From the NCBI GenBank assembly GCA_014729445.1, contig WJJX01000019.1:1-7059 (forward strand): DNA of 7,059 nt. Direction: 5' to 3'. Made by a program: the position numbers and the translations under genes. Of this stretch, positions 1 to 5,222 are shown one piece after another (positions within the stretch are counted from its first letter, which is position 1; the number at the start of each line of letters is the position of its first letter). Origin of the DNA: Candidatus Moraniibacteriota bacterium (GTDB lineage Bacteria; Patescibacteriota; Minisyncoccia; CAIUEV01; JAHKAQ01). The notes beneath the pieces are model-generated. The model was not told the DNA's origin. It worked only from the letters and a program-made list of their open reading frames with translations, and ran no database searches.

Positions 1-438
1 CCAGCGCCGGCCACCACTTTTGCCCATTTGGATTCAACCGTTGCGCTTTCCAGGTCTTTATCGGAATTGGGCATTTATCCGGCTGTTGACCCTTTGGATT
101 CTTACTCGACTATTCTTGATCCGCAGGTGGTTGGCAAAGAACATTACGAGGTAGCCAGGGAGGTCCAAAGAATTCTGCAGAGGTATAAAGATTTACAGGA
201 TATTATCGCTATTTTGGGAATGGAGGAGTTGTCCGATGAAGACAAGGTACTGGTTAACCGGGCAAGAAAAGTTCAAAAATTTTTGAGTCAGCCTTTTTTC
301 GTTGCCGAGCAATTTACCGGAACGCCTGGGGTTTATGTGAAAAGAGAAGATACGGTCAGCTCTTTTAAGGAAATTTTGGAGGGAAAGCATGATGATAGAA
401 GCGAGCAGGATTTTTACATGAAAGGAACTTTAGATTAA
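1..438 (+). CDS. atpD: ATP synthase F1 subunit beta, C-terminal part (5' end outside window)
   Basis: This is the C-terminal third of the catalytic beta subunit of F1Fo ATP synthase, which makes or hydrolyses ATP on the cytoplasmic face of the membrane. Frame 1 is open from the first base and begins PAPATTFAHLDSTVALSR, the conserved stretch after the nucleotide-binding domain. It continues through GIYPAVDPLDS, ILQRYKDLQDIIAILGM and FLSQPFFVAEQFTG. The DELSEED lever, which touches the gamma subunit, is present as EELSDED. The usual DPLDSTSR reads DPLDSYST, a local divergence. The protein stops at YMKGTLD, about ten residues short of the usual helical end seen in E. coli. An internal ATG at base 28 is not the start, because the conserved frame runs off the left edge. 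atpC does not follow; a small membrane protein gene comes after a 124-base gap. Identification is secure. Confidence 0.97.
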   Translation, partial: PAPATTFAHLDSTVALSRSLSELGIYPAVDPLDSYSTILDPQVVGKEHYEVAREVQRILQRYKDLQDIIAILGMEELSDEDKVLVNRARKVQKFLSQPFFVAEQFTGTPGVYVKREDTVSSFKEILEGKHDDRSEQDFYMKGTLD

Positions 439-515
439 CTTTCGCTATTGTTTTTTTGATTTATTTTTATTTTTAGCTTAGGATAAAAAGATCGGATAAT
501 GGAAAAATTCCAAGT

Positions 516-542
516 TTGAAATTAATCGTTTGTAAATATAAA
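516..542 (+). promoter_or_regulatory. Possible weak promoter for the holin-like gene and rbfA-nrnA
   Basis: TTGAAA at 516-521 and TATAAA at 537-542 resemble -35 and -10 boxes, but the spacer is only 15 bases and the whole 439-562 gap is AT-rich, so chance matches are likely. No convincing terminator is visible after atpD, so read-through from the atp operon is an equally good explanation. Confidence 0.25.
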
Positions 543-562
543 TAATAATTAAGAAATTAAAA

Positions 563-907
563 ATGGAATTGTTAATTTTGAAGTTGTTAATTACCGCTCT
601 GGCCGTTTTAATTATTGCTCTTATTGTTCCCGATATCAAAGTTAAAGGATTTGTTTCGGCTTTGTTGGTTTCTTTAGGAATAGCTTTGGTAAATATTTTC
701 TTGAAACCTTTGATTATGAATTTTATTCCAGCCTCCGGAGAAGTGATTTTTATTGTAATAACCTTTATTATAAACGCCTTATTCATAATGTTGTTGGCTT
801 TACTGGTTCCCGGTTTTAAAGTCAAGAGTTTTTGGTCCGCTTTATTGTTTAGTCTGATTTTTGTTTTATTTAATCATTTTTTTCCAAGATATATAATCGA
901 TCTTTAA
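563..907 (+). CDS. Small integral membrane protein, phage_holin_4_2 (PF04020-like) family
   Basis: This is a 114-residue, very hydrophobic protein with about four membrane segments (roughly residues 3-22, 29-52, 60-82 and 89-108). It is an ungapped internal duplication with an offset of 60: residues 12-50 match 72-110, and both halves carry a VPxxKVKxFxSALLxSL core followed by an Asn near the end. This pattern fits the family named phage holin 4_2, most of whose members are chromosomal proteins of unknown function, not lysis proteins. No signal peptide beyond the first helix, no catalytic motif and no neighbouring endolysin are visible. The ATG at 563 is the only sensible start, and no Shine-Dalgarno sequence precedes it. 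It ends seven bases before rbfA, so the two are probably co-transcribed. Family assignment is fairly sure; function is unknown. Confidence 0.75.
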   Translation: MELLILKLLITALAVLIIALIVPDIKVKGFVSALLVSLGIALVNIFLKPLIMNFIPASGEVIFIVITFIINALFIMLLALLVPGFKVKSFWSALLFSLIFVLFNHFFPRYIIDL

Positions 908-914
908 AATTTAT

Positions 915-1259
915 ATGAAGGAGAGAATTAAAAGCGCTCATATTAATCTAAGAGATGAACTGGCGACTATCATCAATCAGGCCGGTTATTTTGATGAAAT
1001 TTTGGTCACAATTACGGATTTGCAAGTTTCGAATGATTTGAAATTCATTAAAATTTTTGTAAGTTCAATGCCTGAAAATAAAATCGGCCGGGTTTTAAAA
1101 ATATTAAGAAAAAACCGTTTTGAGATTATTCGAGAACTTTCCAAGAGAGTTAAAATGAAATTCATTCCGCATATTAATTTTTATTTGGATGAGGGTTATA
1201 AGAATTATATGGAGGTTGAGAAACTCACTTTAAATGATGATGCAGAAAGAAAAATATAA
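915..1259 (+). CDS. rbfA: Ribosome-binding factor A
   Basis: RbfA is a single KH-type domain protein that binds the 30S subunit during late 16S rRNA maturation and cold adaptation. The 114 residues match the family in length and pattern: an N-terminal helix (residues 3-22) followed by VTITDLQVSNDLKFIKIFVS (31-50), the usual beta-strand core, then a helix with RELSKRVKMK and the closing strand FIPHINFYLDEGYKNYMEVEKL, equivalent to the common P-x-L-x-F-x-x-DES ending. The usual Ala of the KH helix-kink-helix is not obvious by eye. It starts seven bases after the membrane protein gene and overlaps nrnA by 26 bases. The rbfA-nrnA order is a common bacterial arrangement, in many genomes within a nusA-infB-rbfA-truB cluster; here infB and nusA are not upstream. 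Confidence 0.9.
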   Translation: MKERIKSAHINLRDELATIINQAGYFDEILVTITDLQVSNDLKFIKIFVSSMPENKIGRVLKILRKNRFEIIRELSKRVKMKFIPHINFYLDEGYKNYMEVEKLTLNDDAERKI

Positions 1260-2217
1260 TGAAAAACTAAAAAAAATAGCTCAAATTTTGGATAGAAATC
1301 AAAAAATTTTGCTTACTACGCACAAAAGACCGGACGGAGACGCCTTTGGTTCCACTTTGGCTTTGCAGTTTTATTTAAAAAGTCAAGGGAAAAAAGTGGA
1401 TATCGTTTATTTTGAAGAAATTGATTCCAATTTTAAATTTTTGCCCGGTTTGGGTACTCTGGATTATGAATGGAAGGGGGATTTGGATTATGATCTCTTC
1501 GTGGTCTGTGATGCCAGCTGTTTAATAAGAACGGGTTTGCCCAAAGATTTGGAATCAGAGATTAGCAAAACGGCTGAAGAAAAATTAGTTTTTATCGATC
1601 ATCATCCAAAAGATTCAGGTACAGAGTGTTTGTTTTCATTGTCAGTTGAAGAGGCGGCTACCTGTAAAATTATTTATGATTTTTTTGTTTTAAATCAAAT
1701 AGCAATAGATAAAAATATCGCCACCTGTTTGTTGACCGGAATATTTACTGATACTGGCGGATTTTTACATGCTAATACTACTAGTCAGATTATGAGAGCG
1801 GCTTCTAACTTAATGAAAAAAGGAGCAGTTTTATCAACTATTGCCAGGAGAACTTATTTCAACAAAACTTATAAAACAATTAAAATTTGGGGCAAGGCCT
1901 TGGAGCGGACCAAATTAAACAAAAAGAAGAGATTGGCGTATTCTTATATTACCTTAAAGGATTTGGAAGCTTGTAATGCTAAAATAGAGGATTTGAGCGG
2001 TGTTACCAATGTTTTAGGAGCTTTGGATGAAATAAGTTATTCTTTATTTTTGGCTCAAACCTCCAAAGATAAAATCAAAGCCAGTTTAAGAAGTGAAGCC
2101 TATAAAAAATGTAATGTTTCCAAGATTGCTAAAAAATTCAATGGAGGAGGTCATCCCTTAGCCTCGGGTTTCGAAATTAAGGGAAAGATAGACCCCAAAA
2201 GCGGAATTTTAATTTGA
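1234..2217 (+). CDS. nrnA: DHH/DHHA1 phosphoesterase, NrnA-type oligoribonuclease and pAp phosphatase
   Basis: NrnA-type enzymes degrade 2-5 nt RNAs to mononucleotides and usually also dephosphorylate 3'-phosphoadenosine 5'-phosphate, using Mn2+ in the cytoplasm. All motifs are intact: THKRPDGDAFGS (residues 29-40, metal-binding His and Asp pair), VCDAS (91-95), the signature IDHHP (121-125), GIFTDTGGF (169-177), and the C-terminal DHHA1 substrate motif GGGHPLASG (304-312). The length of 327 residues is normal. The start lies inside rbfA and is an ATGATGATG run (1234, 1237, 1240), so the first residue is uncertain by two codons. A GGAGG at 1211-1215 is too far upstream to be a normal ribosome site, so translational coupling to rbfA is likely. 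The stop is TGA, with an in-frame TAA three codons on. A strong hairpin follows 29 bases later. Confidence 0.93.
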   Translation: MMMQKEKYNEKLKKIAQILDRNQKILLTTHKRPDGDAFGSTLALQFYLKSQGKKVDIVYFEEIDSNFKFLPGLGTLDYEWKGDLDYDLFVVCDASCLIRTGLPKDLESEISKTAEEKLVFIDHHPKDSGTECLFSLSVEEAATCKIIYDFFVLNQIAIDKNIATCLLTGIFTDTGGFLHANTTSQIMRAASNLMKKGAVLSTIARRTYFNKTYKTIKIWGKALERTKLNKKKRLAYSYITLKDLEACNAKIEDLSGVTNVLGALDEISYSLFLAQTSKDKIKASLRSEAYKKCNVSKIAKKFNGGGHPLASGFEIKGKIDPKSGILI

Positions 2218-2246
2218 TTTGAATAAAAGAAAAATTGGTTTTGTTA

Positions 2247-2292
2247 ATTTCATTTAATAAACCCGTTTTTATACGGGTTTATTAAATGAAAT
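2247..2292. terminator. Bidirectional hairpin terminator between nrnA and the facing tRNA
   Basis: This is a perfect 20-bp inverted repeat: 2247-2266 pairs with 2273-2292 across a six-base loop. The core is AAACCCGT/ACGGGTTT, and its outer part is purely A/T except for one pair. It lies 29 bases after the nrnA stop and 12 bases after the 3' end of the minus-strand tRNA, so it can serve both transcripts. There is no long T-tract outside the stem on either side; the AT-rich outer stem may take that role. Confidence 0.8.
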
Positions 2293-2304
2293 ACCAGGTT
2301 TTTG

Positions 2305-2377
2305 TTGCGGAGGCCGGACTCGAACCGGCAACCTCGAGGTTATGGGCCTCGCGAGCTGCCAATTGCTCCACTCCGCA
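2305..2377 (-). tRNA. Initiator tRNA-fMet (anticodon CAU), CCA not encoded
   Basis: The minus strand folds into a complete 73-base cloverleaf: a 7-bp acceptor stem (TGCGGAG with CTCCGCA), D stem GAGC/GCTC, anticodon stem CGAGG/CCTCG with loop CCCATAA, a 5-base variable loop, T stem GCCGG/CCGGC with loop TTCGAGT, and discriminator A73. The anticodon is CAU. The TGGAGC...AGCTCG D-arm with an A11-U24 pair, and the overall likeness to bacterial tRNA-fMet, argue for the initiator over elongator Met or Ile2. Several identity sites are atypical: U1-A72 is paired where most bacteria have a C1xA72 mismatch; the anticodon stem has A29-U41 then two G-C pairs, not three G-C pairs; and position 33 is C in place of the near-universal U. 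After A73 comes CAA, so CCA must be added by nucleotidyltransferase. Confidence 0.9.
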
Positions 2378-2383
2378 ATATAA

Positions 2384-2411
2384 AATTTACATTAATATTG
2401 ATTTTTGTCAA
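2384..2411 (-). promoter_or_regulatory. Promoter of the initiator tRNA gene
   Basis: Read on the minus strand, a perfect -35 box TTGACA (2406-2411) is followed, after 16 bases ending in TG, by TAAATT (2384-2389) as the -10. Counting from the -10 places the transcription start at about 2377-2381, at or only a few bases before the first base of the mature tRNA, so the 5' leader would be extremely short. Confidence 0.65.
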
Positions 2412-2417
2412 ATTTTC

Positions 2418-2447
2418 TTGTATTTTTAATTAAAGTGTTTTTAGTAT
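2418..2447 (+). promoter_or_regulatory. Possible promoter of the SPFH gene
   Basis: TTGTAT (2418-2423) and TAGTAT (2442-2447) are separated by 18 bases and lie back to back with the tRNA promoter. Transcription would start near 2454, leaving a leader of only a few bases before the ATG at 2460. The gene needs its own promoter because the upstream tRNA is divergent, but the match is moderate. Confidence 0.4.
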
Positions 2448-2459
2448 TAACTTAAGAAA

Positions 2460-3446
2460 ATGAAAATCACTCGAAATTTAAATGCGGTCCAGAGTTTTGT
2501 CCGTTTTGTTATGTTTGTTTTGGCTTTTTTTAGCTTTGGACTTATTATTCTTATGACGGCTTCCACGCTGGGATTAATGGAGGGTTCGTTGGGTAGTTTG
2601 GTGATTTTTTTAGGAGTGGGGTTGAATATTTTTATTTCGATTGTTGTTGCCCGGATGTTTTTTGTTTTACCAGAATGGGAGCGATTGGTTTTACTTAGAG
2701 TTGGGAAGTTTGTCGGAGTCAAGGGCCCCGGTTTTTTTGTAATCCCTCCTTTTATTTATTCAGTCGCCTCAATCATAGATACCAGAATTATAACTCAACA
2801 GGTTGAAGCAACCGCTACCTTGACTCAAGACAATGTTCCAACCAAGGTAACCGCCGCTATCGAGTTTAGAATAGAAAGTCCCGAAAGAGCGGTTATTAAT
2901 GTTAAGGATTATTTGAAGTCCGTGGTTTGGCTATCGACAGAAGCGCTTAAAAATACAATCGGCAGTTTGGATTTAAAGGAATTATTAAGTAATAGAGATC
3001 AGATTGCGATGCAGTTAAGAACTCAAATTGATAATCAGGCGGATACGTATGGAATTAATGTGATTGCGGTTAGAATTACCGACATCGACACTCCGCCTGA
3101 ATTAATCGAAGAGCTGGCGGTTATTGCCAGAGCTAGAAGATCCGCTCAAGCTAAAAGAATTCAAGCCGAGGCCGAAGTCGAGGTAGCCAATAAAATCAAA
3201 GAGGCGAGTAATATTTTAGTTCAAACCGAAGGCGGATTTAAGTTAAGAGAAATTCAAAATTTATCCGAAATTTCAAAAGAAGAATCTTCTATGATTATAA
3301 TTTATCCCTCTGATAGTTATTCGGGAAAAAATATCGCCCATGCCGGGGTTTCCTTAAAATCGAATACTTCGAAAAATTCTCAAAACAAAACCCAAAATAG
3401 TCGAAGTGATAAACTGCCACCACTTGACTATTCAGGAGAAATTTAA
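2460..3446 (+). CDS. SPFH/Band 7 (stomatin-prohibitin type) membrane protein
   Basis: Proteins of this family anchor in the membrane, oligomerise into large rings, and organise microdomains or regulate proteases. Residues 12-36 and 44-69 form two N-terminal membrane segments, where many bacterial stomatins have one. The SPFH domain follows (about 70-215): RLVLLRVGKFVGVKGPGFF (75-93), LTQDNVPTKVTAAIEFRI (121-138), the IGSLDLKELLSNRDQI stretch (167-182) and YGINVIAVRITDIDTPPEL (197-215). A charged helix rich in Ala, Glu and Lys (222-250) is the usual assembly coiled coil, followed by LREIQNLSEI (262-271). The last 40 residues are a Ser/Asn/Lys-rich disordered tail. The usual partner NfeD is not next to it. 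The start at 2460 is in an AT-rich leader with no Shine-Dalgarno site. It converges on hsp20 with only ten bases between stops. The exact role is unknown. Confidence 0.9.
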   Translation: MKITRNLNAVQSFVRFVMFVLAFFSFGLIILMTASTLGLMEGSLGSLVIFLGVGLNIFISIVVARMFFVLPEWERLVLLRVGKFVGVKGPGFFVIPPFIYSVASIIDTRIITQQVEATATLTQDNVPTKVTAAIEFRIESPERAVINVKDYLKSVVWLSTEALKNTIGSLDLKELLSNRDQIAMQLRTQIDNQADTYGINVIAVRITDIDTPPELIEELAVIARARRSAQAKRIQAEAEVEVANKIKEASNILVQTEGGFKLREIQNLSEISKEESSMIIIYPSDSYSGKNIAHAGVSLKSNTSKNSQNKTQNSRSDKLPPLDYSGEI

Positions 3447-3456
3447 ATTTTTAGTT

Positions 3457-3921
3457 TTATTCTCTCTCGATATCGATTTTTTGGGCTTTGGATTTTCGGC
3501 TTTTGGGCAAAGTGATTCTTAGGATTCCATCTTTGATCTTGGCTTTGATTTTAGAGGAATCCACTTTTGTTGGCAGACTGAATTCTCGTCTGAATTTTCC
3601 GATGTAGCGTTCTTCTTTGTAAATGTTTTCTTCTTCTTCTTTAGACTCCTCTTTAATCTCTCCGGAAAGGATCATATAATCTTCATTTTCAACTTCGATA
3701 TTGATGTCTTTGGGGTCGACTCCGGCAACTTCGGCATTGACTTTTAAACTGTCTTTTGTTTCCTTGATATCGACCTTTGGAAAATCGCTTCCCCAGTCGG
3801 TTAGATAATTGCCGGAAGATGCGAAGGGATCCCAAACGCTTTCATTAAATAATCTACTCATAGCGTCTCGCAGTGAATAAGCCGGGACGACTTTGTTTTT
3901 TTGATTTTTTTCTTTGGTCAT
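3457..3921 (-). CDS. Small heat-shock protein, Hsp20/alpha-crystallin family
   Basis: This is an ATP-independent holdase chaperone that keeps unfolded proteins soluble in the cytoplasm until DnaK or ClpB refold them. The 154-residue protein has an N-terminal arm with LRDAMSRLFNESVWDPF (about 17-33), then the alpha-crystallin domain (about 47-145), starting PKVDIKETKDSLKVNAEVAGV and holding the acidic GEIKEESKEEEE loop. The signature KDGILRITLPK (about residues 130-140) is the family GxLxxxxPK motif. The C-terminal KIDIERE provides the IxI motif used to dock neighbouring dimers. The start is the ATG at 3919-3921 and no Shine-Dalgarno site is visible. A CIRCE operator in the leader indicates HrcA repression and heat induction. 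It diverges from the sigma4/HARE gene. Confidence 0.95.
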   Translation of the reverse strand: MTKEKNQKNKVVPAYSLRDAMSRLFNESVWDPFASSGNYLTDWGSDFPKVDIKETKDSLKVNAEVAGVDPKDINIEVENEDYMILSGEIKEESKEEEENIYKEERYIGKFRREFSLPTKVDSSKIKAKIKDGILRITLPKSRKSKAQKIDIERE

Positions 3922-3947
3922 AGCTTTTTATTTAAAGATTAGATTTA

Positions 3948-3974
3948 TTGGCACTCTAAAGGGTAGAGTGCCAA
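3948..3974 (-). promoter_or_regulatory. CIRCE operator (HrcA binding site) in the hsp20 leader
   Basis: TTGGCACTC, nine bases, GAGTGCCAA form a perfect 9-bp inverted repeat (10 bp with the flanking A-T pair). The CIRCE consensus is TTAGCACTC-N9-GAGTGCTAA, so only the symmetrical third position differs. It lies just downstream of the predicted hsp20 transcription start (about 3976) and 27 bases upstream of the ATG, the classical placement for HrcA control in the untranslated leader. Confidence 0.95.
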
Positions 3975-3982
3975 TTTGTTAT

Positions 3983-4011
3983 AATTTAACATCAATTTAT
4001 TATTATGTCAA
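3983..4011 (-). promoter_or_regulatory. Promoter of hsp20
   Basis: On the minus strand, a perfect TTGACA (4006-4011), a 17-base spacer ending TGT, and TAAATT (3983-3988) form a vegetative promoter with an extended -10 (TGn). The start falls near 3976, just before CIRCE. The housekeeping-type boxes fit repressor control by HrcA better than a dedicated heat-shock sigma factor. Confidence 0.75.
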
Positions 4012-4046
4012 ATGATTTATTTTAAGCCGATTCTAGTGAAAAATTA

Positions 4047-4075
4047 TTGACAAATGTTTAAAAATAGTCTATTGT
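4047..4075 (+). promoter_or_regulatory. Promoter of the sigma4/HARE-HTH gene
   Basis: A perfect TTGACA (4047-4052), a 17-base spacer and TATTGT (4070-4075) give a start near 4082, about 27 bases before the ATG at 4109. Its -35 is separated from the divergent hsp20 -35 by 35 bases, and it is about 70 bases from CIRCE, so HrcA probably does not control it. Confidence 0.7.
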
Positions 4076-4108
4076 TAAGTTTGGTTAAATTTTTACTTAT
4101 ATTTTTCA

Positions 4109-5206
4109 ATGGATAAGCTTTTGTTAAACAAAAAAAAATTCTATTCTCTTGGGTCGAAGCCCGTAGAGATTGTTATGCATGCTCTAGAACAATTAGATAA
4201 TGAGCGAATGCGCCTCATTTTAATAAAGCGTTTTGGACTGGGTAATTTTGAGCCCCAAACCCTCGAGGCTATCGGGAGGGAATTTGCAATTACCAGAGAA
4301 AGAATTAGACAAATCGAAAGAGATGCTTTGAAAAAATTGGAAAAAAATAAAAGGGAAAACGGTATTGAAAGTATGATTATAAAACTCAGGAGGATTTTTG
4401 AAAGATATAATGGTATTGTCAGTGAAAGAAGGGTCTTCAGCGAATTTGAAAATAAAAAAAGATTGGATAATTTGAGTAAAAAGACTATTTTATTGATTTT
4501 AAGATTGGCTACTGATTTTTATTTTTTAGGTCAGCCCCAAAAATATGAAAAAGCATGGTATCTTAAAAATTCCAATCTAGTAATTATAGATCTTTTAAAT
4601 AAAAGGTTGGTTAAAGAATTAGGCAAAATCAAAAAACCGCTGGCTAAAAAAAATTTGCTGGACCTTTTGAGAAAAGATCAGGGCCTTTTTGATTCCGCTT
4701 TCAATTCAGATATCGACGTCTTGTATGCTTATCTCGATATTCCTAAAAAAATCCAACAGAATGTTTTTGGCAAATGGGGACTAATTGATTGGCCTGAAAT
4801 CACTCCCAAGAAAATAAAAGACAAGATTCATTTGGTTTTTAAGAAGCACAAAAGGCCGATGCATTATCGGGAAGTGGTTGAAAAAATCGAGCAATTAAAT
4901 TTCGACAATAAAAAGGTTTGTATCGCAACCGTGCATAATGAACTTATAAAAGACGACCGCTTTGTTCTAATAGGGAGAGGAGTTTATGCGATTAAGGACT
5001 GGAATTATTTTCCCGGAACAGTAAGAGATGTTTTAGTAAATATTTTAAAAAATAAGAAGGGCAGGAGAACTAGAAAAGATGAATTAATAGAAGAGACTCT
5101 AAAACAAAGACAAGTGGAGGTCAGTACTATAATTTTAAATTTATCCAATTCCAAAGTTTTCAAAAAGAAAGGCAATTATTATTACCTTTCCCAATCGACC
5201 AAATAA
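4109..5206 (+). CDS. Sigma-70 region 4 protein with HARE-HTH and tandem winged-helix-like modules
   Basis: This is a predicted DNA-binding transcription protein of 365 residues. Residues 24-79 are a nearly canonical sigma-70 region 4: LILIKRFGLGNFEPQTLEAI then TRERIRQIERDALKKLE, with the Arg/Glu/Gln residues that read the -35 box. Sigma regions 1 to 3 are absent, and the upstream DNA is regulatory, so this is not a truncated sigma factor. Residues 231-298 resemble the HARE-HTH domain of RNA polymerase delta (KRPMHYREVVEKI, then DRFVLIGRGVYAIKDW). Residues 86-155, 163-228 and 300-361 look like further divergent winged helices, each a helix, a turn, a basic helix and a hydrophobic wing. The protein is basic and has no membrane segment or enzyme motif. 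It could be an RNA polymerase accessory factor or a promoter-binding regulator; the exact role is unknown. It converges on efp. Confidence 0.8.
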   Translation: MDKLLLNKKKFYSLGSKPVEIVMHALEQLDNERMRLILIKRFGLGNFEPQTLEAIGREFAITRERIRQIERDALKKLEKNKRENGIESMIIKLRRIFERYNGIVSERRVFSEFENKKRLDNLSKKTILLILRLATDFYFLGQPQKYEKAWYLKNSNLVIIDLLNKRLVKELGKIKKPLAKKNLLDLLRKDQGLFDSAFNSDIDVLYAYLDIPKKIQQNVFGKWGLIDWPEITPKKIKDKIHLVFKKHKRPMHYREVVEKIEQLNFDNKKVCIATVHNELIKDDRFVLIGRGVYAIKDWNYFPGTVRDVLVNILKNKKGRRTRKDELIEETLKQRQVEVSTIILNLSNSKVFKKKGNYYYLSQSTK

Positions 5207-5222
5207 AGTGAGGCTATTCTTA

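Noticed and set aside
500..512. Small hairpin TGGAA-AAA-TTCCA as an atpD terminator
   Set aside because: The stem is only five AT-rich pairs with no T-tract after it, too weak to call.
478..825. Open frame on the minus strand opposite the holin-like gene
   Set aside because: It is antisense to a duplicated membrane protein with clear family features, and its own translation shows no recognisable domain.
563..907. Holin as a sign of a prophage
   Set aside because: No endolysin, integrase or structural phage gene is nearby, and the family is mostly chromosomal.
1211..1215. GGAGG as the nrnA ribosome-binding site
   Set aside because: It is 18 bases from the first ATG and 24 from the third, beyond normal spacing, and it codes for conserved rbfA residues.
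2215..2217. UGA recoded as glycine (code 25, as in Gracilibacteria)
   Set aside because: The UGA lies at the natural end of DHHA1 and a TAA follows three codons later; no conserved gene here needs UGA as a sense codon. One site cannot exclude it fully, but nothing supports it.
2305..2377. Reading the CAU tRNA as elongator Met or lysidine-type Ile2
   Set aside because: The GAGC/GCTC D stem with A11-U24 and overall likeness to bacterial tRNA-fMet favour the initiator, although the atypical 1-72 and 29-41 pairs leave some doubt.
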